Of a stretch of DNA of 64,000 nucleotides, positions 38,601-52,146 are shown piece after piece (the stretch's first letter is position 1; every line of letters starts with the position of its first letter). The position numbers and the translations under genes were made by a program. The stretch comes from Bimuria novae-zelandiae CBS 107.79 (taxonomy: Eukaryota; Ascomycota; Dothideomycetes; Pleosporales; Didymosphaeriaceae). The DNA lies in contig ML976719.1 in the NCBI GenBank assembly GCA_010015655.1, positions 342,623 to 406,622 of the forward strand, in the 5' to 3' direction. Under the pieces are notes generated by a model that saw only the letters and a list, made by a program, of their open reading frames with translations, searched no databases and was not told the origin of the DNA.

Positions 38601-41099
38601 GCGGACAGCGATAGAGACTCGAGGAATTAGTTATAATAAGCCTACTAAAGCAGGCTAAGACCTTCTTTTACTAGCTAAAAAAGAGCTTTATGCGAAGGCC
38701 CTTACTAGCCTACTTTAACCTTAGAAGACCCTTAAGAGTAGAAACTAACGCTTTAGGTTTCGCGATTTCGGGTATCTTAAGCTAACCGTAACTAGATAAA
38801 CATAGGAAGCTATAATAGCACCTAGTTACTTTTTATTCGCGCAAGATAAACTAGGCAAAACGAAACTACGACACGTATAATAGCGAGTTGCTAGCAATTA
38901 TTAAAGCTTTTAAGTATTAGCAATACTACCTAGAAGGTGTTAGCAAGAAGGTTAAGCTTCTAACTAATTATGCTAACCTGCAAGGGTTTATGTCTATAAA
39001 AGTCCTAACTAGATAACAGGCAAGGTAGGCTAAATAACTTGTAATATTTAATTTTAAAATTAAACACTATCTAGGAAGGACGAATCCCGCTAATAGACTA
39101 TTGCAGAGACCTAACTACGAGTTAGAGGAGGAAATAAGCTTAGGCAGGATAGGTAGTTCCTAGCAAAGACTTCTTAAGGCCCTATAGCACAAGTTATAGC
39201 TAAAAGGCGACGCTTTAGACTAAGCAGGCGTGGTAGGTAGCCTATAGCCACTAAAGTAGGTAAGAAGCCCTAGACTAGTGGCAGCAATAAGGGTTGCTAG
39301 ATCTAGAACGTTAGCAACTAAGGAGGCAGTGGTAAACGATTTAGTAAGCGCTTACCCCATAGTAGAGCTATTAAAGAGAAATAGCTAGGGGGACGAAACT
39401 GCAGAACGAATCCTCTAGTACCTCTAAGGGCCAGAGATGGCAAAGCCGGAATGGCTAAAGCGCTGGATGATTAGACCGGCCAACCTATTATAGTACGAGA
39501 ATAGGCTATACGTGCCACCTCTAGCGAGGGTACACGTCCTTTAATAATGCCACGATAACCCCCTTACGGGCTATTTTAGCTTTGCTAAGACCTTAGAGCT
39601 AGTGCTACGAGAGTTCTAGTAGCCTAGTGTTTAATAATATATAAAAGACTACGTCTGGACCTGTTAAGCGTGCTTTAGGGCGAAACCTGTCTAACACGCG
39701 ACGCACGGCCAACTTAATAACCTACTAGTCCTAAGGGGCATCTAGGAGGACATTGCTATAGACATAATAATAGATCTACCTAAGAGCAAATCTAGAGCCT
39801 ATCGTTATAATAGTATCCTAGTAGTTATTAACTAGTTTTCTAAGATGGCATACTACATCCCCACGCGAAAGGACCTAAAGGTAGTAAAGCTAGCTAAGGT
39901 CTTTAGAAGAGAGGTTCTACGCCTACACGGCCCTTTAAAGTTAATAGTTACAGACAGAGGCAGCCTATTTGTATTAGCTTATTAGAGCACCTTTACTTAA
40001 TATTTAAAAACTAAGTAACTCCTTTCTACTGCCTTCCACCCGCAGACAGACAGATAGACAGAATAATAGAACTAAACGCTTAAATAGTACCTTTAAGTGT
40101 TCTATAACTACGAATAATCTAATTAGGCGGACCTTCTATCCAAAGCAGAATATTCGTATAATAATAGTATCTATAGCTCTATAGGAGTGTCGCTATTTGT
40201 TGCAGTGTATAGCCTAAATCTACCAATAGTAGGCCTGCCCCGAGAAGTATAGCTGCGCGGGTTGGTACCTACGGCAAGGGCCAGAGTGGTAGTTCTAGCC
40301 CAGACTAGGGCCCGAATGACCTAAGCGATCCTTAGGGCACAGGCGTACTAGGCGACATGGTACAACAGGAAGCATAAGGCCCAAACCTTCATAGTAGGGG
40401 ACATGGTATACCTTAACGCCCGCAATATACGGTTAACTAGGCCTAAAAAGAAACTTAACTATAAGTCCTGGGGTCCCTATAAGGTAAAACGACAGATTAG
40501 TTAACAGGCATATAAGCTAGAGCTGCTAAAGAACTTTAATATTTACCTAGTGTTCCATATATCTCTCCTAAACCAGGTAGCCCTAAAAGGACTGCTACAA
40601 CGGGAGTAAAGCCCGCCTAAGGTTATTATACTATAAGCAGGGGAGGATATATACCTAATTAAAGGAATTAGATCTAGGGTACTCCAGGACAGAGAATGGC
40701 TGTATAAAGTTAAGTAGAAAGGATACGATAGTAATAAGAACTAGTAGTTATTTATAGAGGAGATCTCTAAAGGGGCGATAAAGTAGTTCCTAAAGGGCTT
40801 AGACAAGGAGACTAAAGGCCGCCCTAGACAGGAGCCTAAGAGGCGGGGTCGCCCCCCTAGAGAAGGAGGAAGACAGCACTCGATAGTAATTAGTAATAAA
40901 TTACCCTAGAGAGTACACTTTATAGGCTGCGAAATACTAGAATGAACAAGGTAGAGGATTCTTAAATAGACTAAAGACTGGAACGAGCTATCTAGGCCTA
41001 TTTACGCCTCTCGGGGCCTAACAGAGGCTTATAAGCCTATTTGGACCGTACCTAACGCGATTATAGCCAACCAAAACCTAATTAAAACTGCCTAAGGGT

Positions 41100-42460
41100 A
41101 TAGAACGTAAATAAAATCTGGATACTGTTAATAGGGGCAGGAATCCCTAGATTATACTAGATAACCCTCTTAATTAGTTAGGCGCTTAGACTTATAGGCT
41201 TGCTAGAAAGTCTCTTAACTGCCCTTACTCTTAATCTTCTTCTTTACTTCCTCCGCGAGGAAGTCTAGCGTGGCTAGGACACTAGCCTTAAACGCTAACT
41301 ACCCTAAATTAGTATTAATAGCCTAGGATTAGGGTTAAGGACCTTTACTAACTTAAGAGTAACCTTCTTACGCCTAGGGGTAAGAGCACTAGTAGTAACT
41401 AAGGAGGTTAGACTACCCCTCTCTATAGTAGAAGCTTTCCTCTTCCGCTTTTTCTTAATAAAGAGGCCTACCACCGGAATAATCTCCTTAGGAGGCCAGG
41501 TGTTATAACCTAAGTGGTAGGGGGTTAACGGGTTTCCGCAGAATTTGGATCTGGTGGCCCTATGCGACTTAGTCTAGATAACCCTTAACTATACTAGATA
41601 ATACTTATATAATAATATTACTTTATTCTGTCTCTAGTACCTGCGTGGTGGCCTTTACTAATATCTTGTTTAATTTAGAGAGGTTAATCTCGTCGCATGT
41701 GTACGTATTAATTTGGCTTAAGCGCGGCATAAGGGTAATTAGGGTACTTAACACGTTCTCTAAGTTATCTTCAGGTATCTGCTACTAATTAGCCTCGAAA
41801 CCCCTATATAACCCTTAAAGCGCTAACTTACTTACTAATAATTCTTACTATTGCTATAGTAGGTATCGTAGTGGTAGATCGAATTATAGTTCTCTAAATC
41901 TATTAGGCTAAGATTAATATATACTACTTTAGACTAGACACGACGTATCTCCTTAACCTAAAACTAGTAAAGCTTTATTTTCTTATAATTAGACTGCTTA
42001 AGGCTGTTTAGGATAATAAGAAGGCAGGTATAGCATAAGTTAATAGTACCAACCGCGCTCGCACGCGCCTTATTGACTAGGGCCTTAAGGATAGCGTTTA
42101 TAGTACTTATAGTGCTAAATAGCGTGGGTATGTCTAGACAAAGTCCGAAGGTTGCTGAAGAGGGCGGTGGAGAAGTAACAAGTACGGGGACGACTTGGCA
42201 GGCCTGCACCAGGTTAGTCTACCTTTACGACCCCTAAATTTAGAGCGGCTAGGTACTAAAATGGGGGGCATTTAGGGTCAGGCACCCTAGACTGCTATAG
42301 ATTAGCTAGGTCGTACTTACGGGTTAGGGAGCCTCCGGGATGAGGTAAGCCACCGAGTAGAGAGTAAGAATAAGGGTTTTAGGCCTTAGTATAAGCCTAA
42401 GATTTAGCTTACGTTATTAGCTTACGTAATACGCGAAGCCTAATTAGGCTAGTTATTACG
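41100..42460 (-). other. Extra block of Gypsy-C with antisense coding look
   Basis: The plus-strand pol frame fades out soon after 40932, yet 1.5 kb remain before the right LTR. On the minus strand long stretches read as protein between RIP-type stops: an 81-codon open frame at 42209-41964 (QACQVVPVLVTSPPPSSATF and onward), then LPRLSQINTYTCDEINLSKL, then DFLAEEVKKKIKSKG. No domain was recognised. Some fungal Gypsy elements are known to carry an additional antisense frame, but identity here is inference. Confidence 0.35.
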
Positions 42461-42501
42461 TGCTTATTTTCGCGGTTAAGACCCTTAAAGAAAAGAGCCT
42501 T

Positions 42502-42674
42502 TGTCACGAGTCGTAGGTCGAGGGCCCTCGACGGCCCTAGTCCGCTCTAGACCGGCGCTATCCGGGCCTTCCGCCTATCTACTTCCCTCGCCGCAGCCCT
42601 TCTCTTCCCTCTCTAAGGGATCGCCTTAGTACTGTGGATAGACTGAGTCGCCCGTAGTCAGGGCGCTTTTTACA
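42502..42674 (+). repeat. Right LTR of Gypsy-C
   Basis: 173 bp, 171 of 173 positions identical to 35490-35662. It is followed by GAAGT and then the resumed Gypsy-B reverse transcriptase frame. Confidence 0.93.
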
Positions 42675-45600
42675 GAAGTACTATAGAACTAAAAAGCCCT
42701 TATAATTATAATAAGTGTAAAGTTATTTCTTAGATTTACTAAGTTTTATTAGTAATTTGTTAAGGACTTCTCTTGTATTATAAAGTCTATTAGTATCCTA
42801 TAAAGTCCTTAGGTCCTATTTAAATAGTTTAGAGTGTAAAGTTGCCTTCTAAATTAAACAAGCGTTACTAGCTATCTTTACCCTCTATTAATTTAACCCT
42901 AAACTGCCTACTAGGGTAGAAACAGACGCATTAGATAAAGTAATTATAAGAGTACTAACTTAGAAATATCTAGATAGAAAAGTTTAACTAGTGGCATTAT
43001 ATAGTTATGTCCTAACCAGATCTAAACTAAACTAGGAGATCTATAATAAAGAATTATTTACTATTATTACTACCTTTATTAAGTAGCGCGTAGAACTCGC
43101 TTCTACCTAAACTATAATTTAAGTTTTTTTAGATTATTAATCTTTAGAATACTTTATAATTACTAAAGTTTATAATACTTATTAAGTTCGCTAGTACGAA
43201 ATACTATCCATATTTAACTTCTAAATTAAATACACGCTAGGTAAAAGTAACGCTAGAGCTAATATTTTAAGTTAATAAAAATAAGATCTTGCGGACCTTA
43301 ACGCTATTTAAAATAATAATTATAGCTAAGTATTCTTAATGCCCTATTAACTTAACCCCTAAATTAACTCTAACCTAGCCTAGACTGATATTAAGAAGTC
43401 TAATACTAAAGTCGACGTATTCGCCTTATTAACTAATAAAGACATTATAAGTCTAGATTCTTATTAACTTATTAAAGCCTTACTATAGGAAAACTGCTTC
43501 AGATTTATTATAGAACGCTAGTCCTTACCTAAAAAATATTAAATTTTAAATAGTCTTATTTTACATAATGATAGACTAAGCGTCCCATTCGAATATACTC
43601 TATATACCCGCCTTATCCAGGAAACCTATAATTAGAAGTTAACGGCTTATTTAGGTTATACAAAAACCTACCAGTTACTCTCTCGAAAGTACTACTAGAA
43701 GGAAATAGAAGTTACCTATAAGTAGTATATATAAAACTATATTCCCTGCTAACGTGCACACTTAAGGCAGACCCCTACTCTAGGGTTTTTATATCTATTA
43801 CCTATTCCTAATAGGCCTATATAATATCTATGCGTCGACTTTAAAAATCACTTAAAGATAAGGCTAGATATAATTAAATTATAGTAATTATTAATTATTT
43901 ATTTAAATAAGTAGTATCTATTTCGTACTACAAGTTAATTAATGCCCGCGAAAAGGCTAACTTACTTATATAATAGGTATACTAATTTAGACAGACTCAA
44001 AAGTTTATTATCTCTAATTAAGGTCCTTAGTTTATTTCTATATTCTAGTTAGAGTTTTATTAAATTGTAAGTATTAAAGTGAAGCTATCTACCGCGTACT
44101 ATAAAGAGATAGATAGCCAGACAGAAATTATAAACAAGTATATTAACTAGAGGCTACGCCCCTTCGTATCCTACTACTAGGATAACTAGAGTTTACTTCT
44201 ACCCCTGATTGATCGAGCGCAGGTTACCCTACCCTATTTAGCTATTAGTATGTTACCCTACTAGATCCTATATAGCTCTAAACCTTGTTAAAGTTAGGAT
44301 TAGAATCCTACCTTATTTACTAAGCTCCAGGATTGTTTAAATGTTAAAGATACTTAATTACTAGGTAAATAAATATATGCCGCTTAGTAGCTAGTAAAGA
44401 AAAATATAAAATAATTATTAAACTAAATATAATCTATAATTAATTAACACTATTACTTAGTTAACTAAGAAGTTAGTAATATAGTTTACTTAAATACTTA
44501 TAATCTTGCGGTGTTAAGACCTAGCTAAAAACTATCTAATAAGTAAGAGGGCCCTTATAAAATAATAAAATAAGTTAATTACTTATATAGACTTAAACTT
44601 CCTTTTAGGTCTTAAATTTATAATATCTTTGCTCTAAAACTCCTCTATAAAAATTCTTAAGACTTATTATTAGGATAAAAAGCTCTAAAACTGCTAGGTA
44701 TCCTTATTAATAGAGTAAAAGAATAAGAAGTTAAGGAGATCTTAAGTAATACGTTATTTTAAAATACCTTTAAATATAGAGTTAAGTAGGTAAGATATAA
44801 CTTAGATCTAGTATAGTACTTTATATTAAACTTTATAAGAGCCCCCTATAAGTTAAAATGATTTTATAATAAGTATCTAAATTATCCTAGACCTTTAAAA
44901 GTATTAAGTTAGTAGATTTACTTATGGGAACAAGAAACAGAGTAATAAGCTTAAAAGTTTTAAATTCAAATAGTATAAGAATAAAAAAAAATCTAATTCT
45001 ACTCCTTATTTAAATTAGAAGGCTTAGGTAAAGTATCCATAAGGGTAGCAAGTGCCTTCCCCTTCCCTTTACCCTTTCCCTTCCCCTAACCCCCCTCCGA
45101 AGCCGTCCTTATGGTGTCATGAAGATCATCCACTACCTCCTCTACACGCCGTAGACAATCCTCCACCCGTATAGAAGCAAAATGCTGCGCAAGCAGCAAT
45201 TCCATAGAAGTTAGCCTAGCCTTACCTGCCTAGGTAACCTGTATAATTATGCTTAGGTCCTTCGCAGCCTTATTAAGCGTAAGTTAGAGGTTAGTAGCGT
45301 CCTCCTTACTAGCCCCCTCTTAATCCTATAAGGCCCTCCTAAAAGTTTAAAATTTAGACTTTATAAAGTCGGGCACCTACCTAATCTATTATTAAAATAA
45401 ACTAAAATTAAAATTACTTTATTTATAAAGTTGCACTTCTTATTTTAAGAGGTGTAATAACTATACTTTTTAGAAGATAGCTTAAGGAACTTATAGTTAT
45501 GTATATTATTATAACTAAATGCACGCATATAGCGTAGATAAATAATTTAGTATATTTTTAAAAGCGCTTTAGGAGGAGCGCAGATAAGTATTATAAACTA

Positions 45601-46336
45601 AAATAGCTATTAGTAGTATAAATACCTCTAAGATAGTCCTAAATACTTATTAAAGTTAAATTATTATAGATTAACGAAGAAAGAACTAAGTTTTTAAAAA
45701 TTTTTATTTTATACTTTACTAATTATAGCTTTATTTATTTATAAAAAAGAGTAACCCCTCACCTGCAAATACTTATAGAATTATATTATATAGATATATA
45801 ACGTAATTACGTAGCTACTCTAAATATAGGCTTATTTAGATGGCTACGCGCATAACTAGCGAAACAAAATAAATAAAAATTAACTAATTAGTAAAATTAT
45901 AATTACTACTATAATATTACTAACTATATTAGTTACTAGAAATATCAAAAATGCGCAAAACAATTTATATATAGTATAAATAAAGGACTATCTATAAGTT
46001 ATATAGGAGGGGGTAGTGTAATAGGAATAATTACTCGTTAATATAACAACCCTTAGCTAGTTAAGACAGGATTTAAGATTATTTAAAAACTAATACTTAT
46101 CTATATTAGACTAATTTTGGATCTATTAGACTAATAGAAAACTACGGATCTAATTTAAACCTATTTTAGATTTATTAAACTAACGGTTAATCTATAGCAG
46201 GTATATACTAGCTAGCTATTTAGAAAGAAGTATATTTAGAGGATTTTAGGGCCTTTATAATTTAAGACCCTTTCTCTACCCTTTCGTACCAGGTCTATAG
46301 GCACTTAATTTATTTAAGGCTACTTTCTTATATACG

Positions 46337-46545
46337 TGTCAGATTTTTCAGGTTATTAAGGATGGATGATAATTGTCTGTGTGTCACAGTATGGGGTCTG
46401 ATTAAGAAGTGATCATGTTGATGGATTCGATGTTTTTTCTTCTGAAGCTAGTTAACGCCTCCTGTTTAAAGTTCCTGTCTGTGCGTCATGTGTAATAGCC
46501 CCTAACCTCTTCTAGCCTAGGTTCTCTACTACATATAATCTAACA
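46337..46545 (-). repeat. Left LTR of Copia-D (3' LTR)
   Basis: 209 bp, TGTCAGATTTTT...ATAATCTAACA, adjoining the polypurine tract. Differs from the right copy mainly by C/T and G/A changes. Confidence 0.92.
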
Positions 46546-49500
46546 CACCCCTTTAGCTTAGAGTAATCCATTGATTCAAGCTGCACATGCTGAGGTTATA
46601 TAAAGGAGAGGTCGTTAAATTAATCTTAAATCTCCTCCAGAGGTGCTTCACGTGCTACCTTTTGATCTCTTATCTCTACCAGTCCTAAATGGTCCAAAAA
46701 GGCTGGCCACTTGTTTACTGGGAGTGTCTTTGTAAGGCCATCTGCAATTATATCTTCAGATCGTGTGTACTTCACATCGATTCTGCCGCCCATGACTTCC
46801 TGTCGGAGCCAGTGATTGTGGATATCCACATGCCGTAACTTGGTTTATAGCTTAAAAACTTCCTAGGTTATTAGTCTAATGGTCTGCTAGTTGTCGCATT
46901 CAATCGTAATTATTAGGCTAGGTAATTAAACCCTCAGCTCTTTAATTAAGCGAGACGTAAAGATAGCTTCTTTAGCCACTTATAAAAGTGCCAGGAGTTC
47001 GGCTTCTATAGTTAATGTTGTAACAGTCTCCTGTTTGCTAGCTCTCCACGTAATAAGTCTATTAAATAGTTTAATAGCATATCCTTGTGAGCTCTTGCGG
47101 TCTAGTGTATTATCGGCGAATAAGGCGTTACTAGCTACTTGCAAGGAATTACCTCCACCAACTTAGAGCGTTATCCACTTCGTGTCGTTGAGATATAACA
47201 AGACTCGGTCGGTAGCATAATGGTGCTCTAGTCCTAGATTCGCGAGGAATCTGGCTAGTTAAGAGGTTATAAAGGCGATATCTAGTCGCGTGCTAATAGC
47301 TGCATATAATAGTAATCTAATCTTGCGTTAATACTTGTTAATTTCTAAGGGTGAAGCTAGTCCTTCTCTTGGCTTAAGCTCCCCTATTACTATTAGAGTA
47401 TCGTGCTAGATTGTTCGGTCGTCGATCAGGCGGCTGATTTTGTCGCAGTATAAAGCCTAGGAGAGTTAAATAAGTTGTTTCTAATAATCTCTAATCACTT
47501 TAATCCCTAGGAACTATTATAGGCTTTCTCTACCTATTATTAAGTACTTCTTCTTAAGTTGCTCTACGGCTTGCTACGCTTCGTAGGTTTTAGATTTTTA
47601 GTACGCAAGGATAATGTCGTCCACGTAAAAGAAAATAATAATCCTATCCTTAATTATACAGTAGCGCTTATAGGGTACACTCTAGAACCTAAGTTAAGTA
47701 AGCGTCGCTGTGAATTCCTTCTGCTAGAGTAATAGAGAGATTCTCAGTCCATACAAGGCTTTTTAAACTTTCAAGATAGTGCTAGGTTTTCTATACCATT
47801 ATAGCATTCGCATATATACTTCTCTGTCTAGTAATGCGTGCACAAATGCGTTAGTAACGTCGTATTATATTAGTTTAAGATCATATTTAGCCATAATAGC
47901 CATAAGTAGTTAAAAGAAACATCCTGCTAGTGTCGCTGCGTAGGTGTCCTAGGAGGTAATATTACGTTGTTAGTCTCCTCTAACTACTAGTCGTGCTTTG
48001 CACTTAATAAATTGGTAGTGTTTATTAAACTTGTACACATACACCCACATACAATCTAGGATCTGTTGTCCCGTTGCCTTTACGGTCTTGTATAGTACTT
48101 CCACCTATGACTTTATAATTTTGTAACTGTCCAGGTGCAATCGTTGTGCTTCCTTAAATAATTCTCCCATCAGGTGTTTATCGAGGTTTGTTTTAAATGT
48201 GGGCGAAGGTAGCAATTGCGATTAGTGAATTTTAATACCTTTTGCAAGTAGTCTCTTTATTCTTACTTTATTAATTAGATCTTCTTTGTACTTGCCCACG
48301 TTCCCGGCTTTAGTTCCTGCCATAAAGGCTGCCGCCCAGGGAACTGTCTTCGATAATTAAATTTCAGGAATGCTTAATACTTCCCCAGTTATTAACTGCG
48401 CTAGTAAGGCTACAGGCGGTAGTGTTATTAGCGGAGTTAAGTAGTGATCCCTAATCTTCCGTCCTTAGTAGTAGCCTAGTAGATCCAGCTCTTCGTTATC
48501 GTTTGTATTATAGTTAACGGTTTCGTCTTCGTAAAACGATTTAATTTCTAGTTAGTGTATAGGTGGCGGTAGCTCGATCGTCTTAATGTACGTCGCTATC
48601 TCGTCCAGTGTGCTATGCATAAGATTGTCTATAAGATCCTCAGTTTTGCCGTTAAAGATTATATTCTTATTAAAAATCACGTCCCGCGTGCTGATGACTT
48701 TTGCGAGTGAGGGAACCCAGATCCGATAAATGTTAGATAATCGGTATCCTACCAGATATCCAATCCATGCCTTCGGATCTAGTCTCTGTAGTCGAGACTT
48801 TCCTCTATGTGTATCATCCGTCATTGCAAACGCTTTGCAACCATAGGCTTTTAAGTAAGCTAGATTTAGTTTCTTAAATAATGCAATTAATCTATTTACT
48901 AATAATACACGTGTGAAGAATAGCTCGTATGGCGTCTTCCAGTTATTCGAGTAGTTCGGCGTTCAATTGTATAGGTATACTCCGGCTCGTGTAATTTCTG
49001 GCCAGAGCTCCCATAGAAGGTTCGCGTCTAGGCGCATCGCGCGCGATTTCTCCTTGTTCACACCCCCTAAGCGTTCAGCGCCCCCGTTCTAAGCTTATGT
49101 ATCTGGTGCTAAAGGCTTAACAACTATGCCTTGCCCTCGCAACTAGCGTTTAACTTCGGGCTTAACTATTGTAATCTTATTATCTAATTTAATAATTTTC
49201 GGAGTAATATTATATTAGTTTTTAAGGAATTAGAAGAAGTTCGTCAGTGCGTTAATAATTAACTTAGCCATTCGGTTATTAGTAAAGTAGAAATCCTATT
49301 AGAACTTCGAGTACTTGTCCGTAATAAGCATCTAGCTCTTCTCCTTATTAAATGTCTGCGGTTTATATAAATAGAAATTAATAGCGAGCCTCTCTCTAGG
49401 TCCCTACTTATTAATCCTTAGTGCGTGGCTAATTTGCCTCCACATCTTTACTCGTCCACATAAGTTATACTCTACTATTATAATTCCCTTAACGCGCACC

Positions 49501-51359
49501 CCCTTAGATTATTACACTAAGTATTTAATTATCGCAGGTCCTGGATGACTAAGCCTCTTGTGCCAGAGTAGGGCTAACACTTTCTAACTTCGTCTCTGCG
49601 TTCGAGAGTTATAGGTATGTGTGTAATAAGCTGAGTGGTGCATGGGCTGGTGTTCCAGTACCTATTACCCATAGATCTCTTAAAGTTCTCCGATGGTTGT
49701 TCCATTCAGTCTCTTGAGGGCGGTGGGTTCCGATTTGGTATCCCACCAGAATCCTTGCTATCTCAACACTCGGAAGGAGACAAGATTACATAACAGGTCT
49801 AGACAAATAGCCACATCGTGCAGTACTAATCTTTCAGCTCCCTATTCGTGTTATAGATTTATAACAAGTGATCCATACCCCTTAATCCATATTTATATAT
49901 TGCCTGCCCACACAAAATCTCCTTGTGCCGGCGGTCAGTAATCGTATATCCGATCGGGATCGTTCGTGATGTGGCAGGTTAAGCCAGAATCGAGGATGAA
50001 TAAACGTCGCAGTAAATAATCAATTCGACTTGTTCCAAAAGACGCGGCAAATACTGCTTATATAGTAAATATCTATCTGCCATTTAGTCACTGTTCAGTA
50101 ATCTCTAGAGTTAGAGTATAAGAGTTCTTTATAGGTGGAGTTCTAGTTCTAGGCCTGCTTTAACCTCTTAAAAGTCCTTAGAACTCTAGATCGTACTCTC
50201 GCTTCAGCGCGATAAGTTCCTCGATCTTTTTATTTAGCTACCACCATTCTGGGGCTTTCGCTAGATTCATATAGAAGCAGTCTCTTATAGAGTGCTATAT
50301 GCCACATGCATAGCATTTCTACCCTTCTGCTTTAATAGATTTTAGGCGCCCACCTGCTTTAACAGGGGTTAAAAGGTCCAGCGGGGAGTCTTGCTCAACT
50401 ATCTACTAGCCTGTACGTTAATATCGAGGTCTACCCCGTTTTCTAAATAATAACGTTTTAGCACTATAGGCGTCCCCACTTTGTGTGCTCCAGGCGGGTT
50501 TGCCACTTTCACCAAGCTCTAATAAGTCACCCGTTACGAAGGCAGATCTCTGCTTTATTCGCGATATCAGGTGATTTAGCATTATATGTTCTTAGAAACG
50601 CTTCATCATTTCTTTCCTAGTCATGCCTAGTGTGAACCGTCCGTTGTCCTAAAAGGTCGTTAACCAAGTAAGAGCAACTTTATTTACAGCGTTTAAGAAG
50701 TCTTTTGCTACAGCGTTGAACTATATTAATTCTAAGACTTTATACGTCTCCGCTTCAGTAGCTGCTTAATCGTATTCTGCTAGCCATGTATCCCATGTAT
50801 TCGCGGTTCGTAGTAGCTTTAGGGAGGAGTAATATTAGTCGCGTGCGCGTTCTTGTTCAAATAGCGTATTAACGCCAACCGTAGCTTTAAGGTTAATAAT
50901 CTACTATCTAAGTAGTTAATCGGGTAGGCAGCACGTCCTTTAGAGATGCTAGTTAACTATTAATTATATAAAGATAATAATTTACTAGAGGCTTAACTAC
51001 TCCTTCTTAAATGCGTGTCGATTGTTCTTAAATTCTTCGAGCAACGTCTTATAGTACTTAAGGTCTTCTTTAAAAGCTTTAATACCTAACGTGGATAGTT
51101 TAGAAATGCGCGTTGGCGTTGTAATGCTAGCGACTAGAGTGTAGTCAGCTAGTTTTAGAGCTTGTAGGATTACTGGCTCAGGTTTTGGCGCAGTCGTTGA
51201 TTTTAGATCTAGTAGATTCCAGATACGATAGAGTACGCATCTTAACTAGATTTGTGTAACCCACGCCGTGTAGTCAGTGTAGTCGCGCAGCGTGATCATC
51301 GTTGCGTCGCGTAGGTGTGGCGTCGTCATGTTAGTAGTCGAGGCAGTGAGACTCTTAAT

Positions 51360-51568
51360 TATTAGATTTTTTAGGTTATTAAGGATAGATAATAATTGTC
51401 TGTGTGTCATAGTATGGGGTCTGATCAAGAAGTGATCATGTTAATGGATTCGATGTTTTTTCTTCTAAAGCTGGTTGACGCCTCCTGTTTAAAGTTCCTG
51501 TCTATGCGTCATGTGCAATAGCCCCTGACCTCTTCTAGCCTAGGTTCTCTACTACATATAATCTGACA
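51360..51568 (-). repeat. Right LTR of Copia-D (5' LTR)
   Basis: 209 bp, now starting TATTAGATTTTT where the other copy has TGTCAGATTTTT, a RIP-type change, and ending ATAATCTGACA. Confidence 0.92.
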
Positions 51569-52033
51569 ATACGCAATCCTATATGCCTCTACTAGAAGAT
51601 ACGCTAATATTAATCCTTTAAGTAACCTGCGCCGATACAGCTTATAAGTAAGGAGATTAGTAAAATTAAGTGTTAGATTTAAAAAAAAATAGTAAAAAGT
51701 ATTATTAACTAAGCTTAAGCATATAGGATAGGTAGTAAACTTTTTTTTAATTATTTTAAAAAATATTAAAGTATAAATTATAATAAGCCTATAAGTGAGT
51801 AAGCCTTTACTAGTTAGGCGGTGTAATCCTATAGCTACTTATTTTCTTATTTACTTTGTTTTTAAAACTCTATATAAACTAGTTGCCTAGACTAATTACC
51901 TAGTATACTAGGAATCTAAGCTAGACGCTTTTTAAGCTTTACGCGCAAGTTCACTACCTTTTATACTTTAACTTATTACTTAACTTTTCTTACTACGCTT
52001 TAAGAACTAAGAAATATATTATAAACGCTTACT

Positions 52034-52146
52034 AGCTCCTAGCTAGAACATTATTATATAAGCTAAGATTAAGCTAGGTATCTTAGTAGAACTTTTACTC
52101 CTTAATAGACTTTATTTACGAGCTCCTTGATCGTTGTGACTATGCG
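52034..52146 (+). repeat. Second copy of the 30881-31043 internal repeat
   Basis: Diverged copy lacking about 50 internal bases; see 30881-31043. Confidence 0.6.

Larger units (their letters stand above)
35490..42674 (+). mobile_element. Gypsy-C: Ty3/Gypsy retrotransposon with chromodomain-like tail
   Basis: 173-bp LTRs at 35490-35662 and 42502-42674 differ at two positions, both transitions. The flanks GAAGC and GAAGT look like one 5-bp TSD with a C-to-T change. Plus-strand order: a gag-type CCHC remnant YYYHELGYYKASC (about 37015); aspartic protease VDCGAKANFV (about 37260); reverse transcriptase with [11 protein letters not shown] and [10 protein letters not shown] (37920-38285); RNase H; integrase with HPQTDR (about 40038); and a chromodomain-like WLYKVKxKGYDSNKN (about 40690-40745). 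Stops are mostly at former CAG, CAA or TGG codons. A further 1.5 kb before the right LTR may code on the opposite strand. Confidence 0.9.
46337..51568 (-). mobile_element. Copia-D: Ty1/Copia retrotransposon inside the Gypsy-B right LTR
   Basis: 5232 bp with 209-bp LTRs (46337-46545 and 51360-51568) and a perfect 5-bp TSD ATACG (46332-46336, 51569-51573). Minus-strand coding from right to left: gag start MTTPHLRDATMITLRDYTD (51332 down); a decayed protease and GAG-pre-integrase part near 49.5-50 kb; the integrase tail RLDPKAWIGYLVGYRLSNIY then STRDVIFN (48824-48552); reverse transcriptase; and the RNase H end HNHWLRQEVMGGRIDVKYT then EDIIADGLTKTLP (46829-46626). It is less RIP-mutated than its surroundings, so several frames of 60-90 codons survive. 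The polypurine tract CACCCCTTTAG abuts the left LTR. Confidence 0.93.
32015..51639 (+). mobile_element. Gypsy-B: Ty3/Gypsy retrotransposon, interrupted twice
   Basis: Left LTR 32015-32400 (386 bp). The right LTR starts at 46017 and ends at 51639, split by Copia-D. TSD is GCTTA at 32010-32014 and 51640-51644. A polypurine tract (AGGAGGGGGTAG) precedes the right LTR. On the plus strand the decayed frame at 34560-35480 gives FASPILYI, RDFRIYIDYYKLNPLT and [11 protein letters not shown] (normally YLDDILIYS), Gypsy reverse transcriptase. The frame is cut at GEA by Gypsy-C (35490) and resumes at 42680. Integrase-like sequence with many stops follows to about 44.4 kb. Heavily RIP-mutated. Confidence 0.85.
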
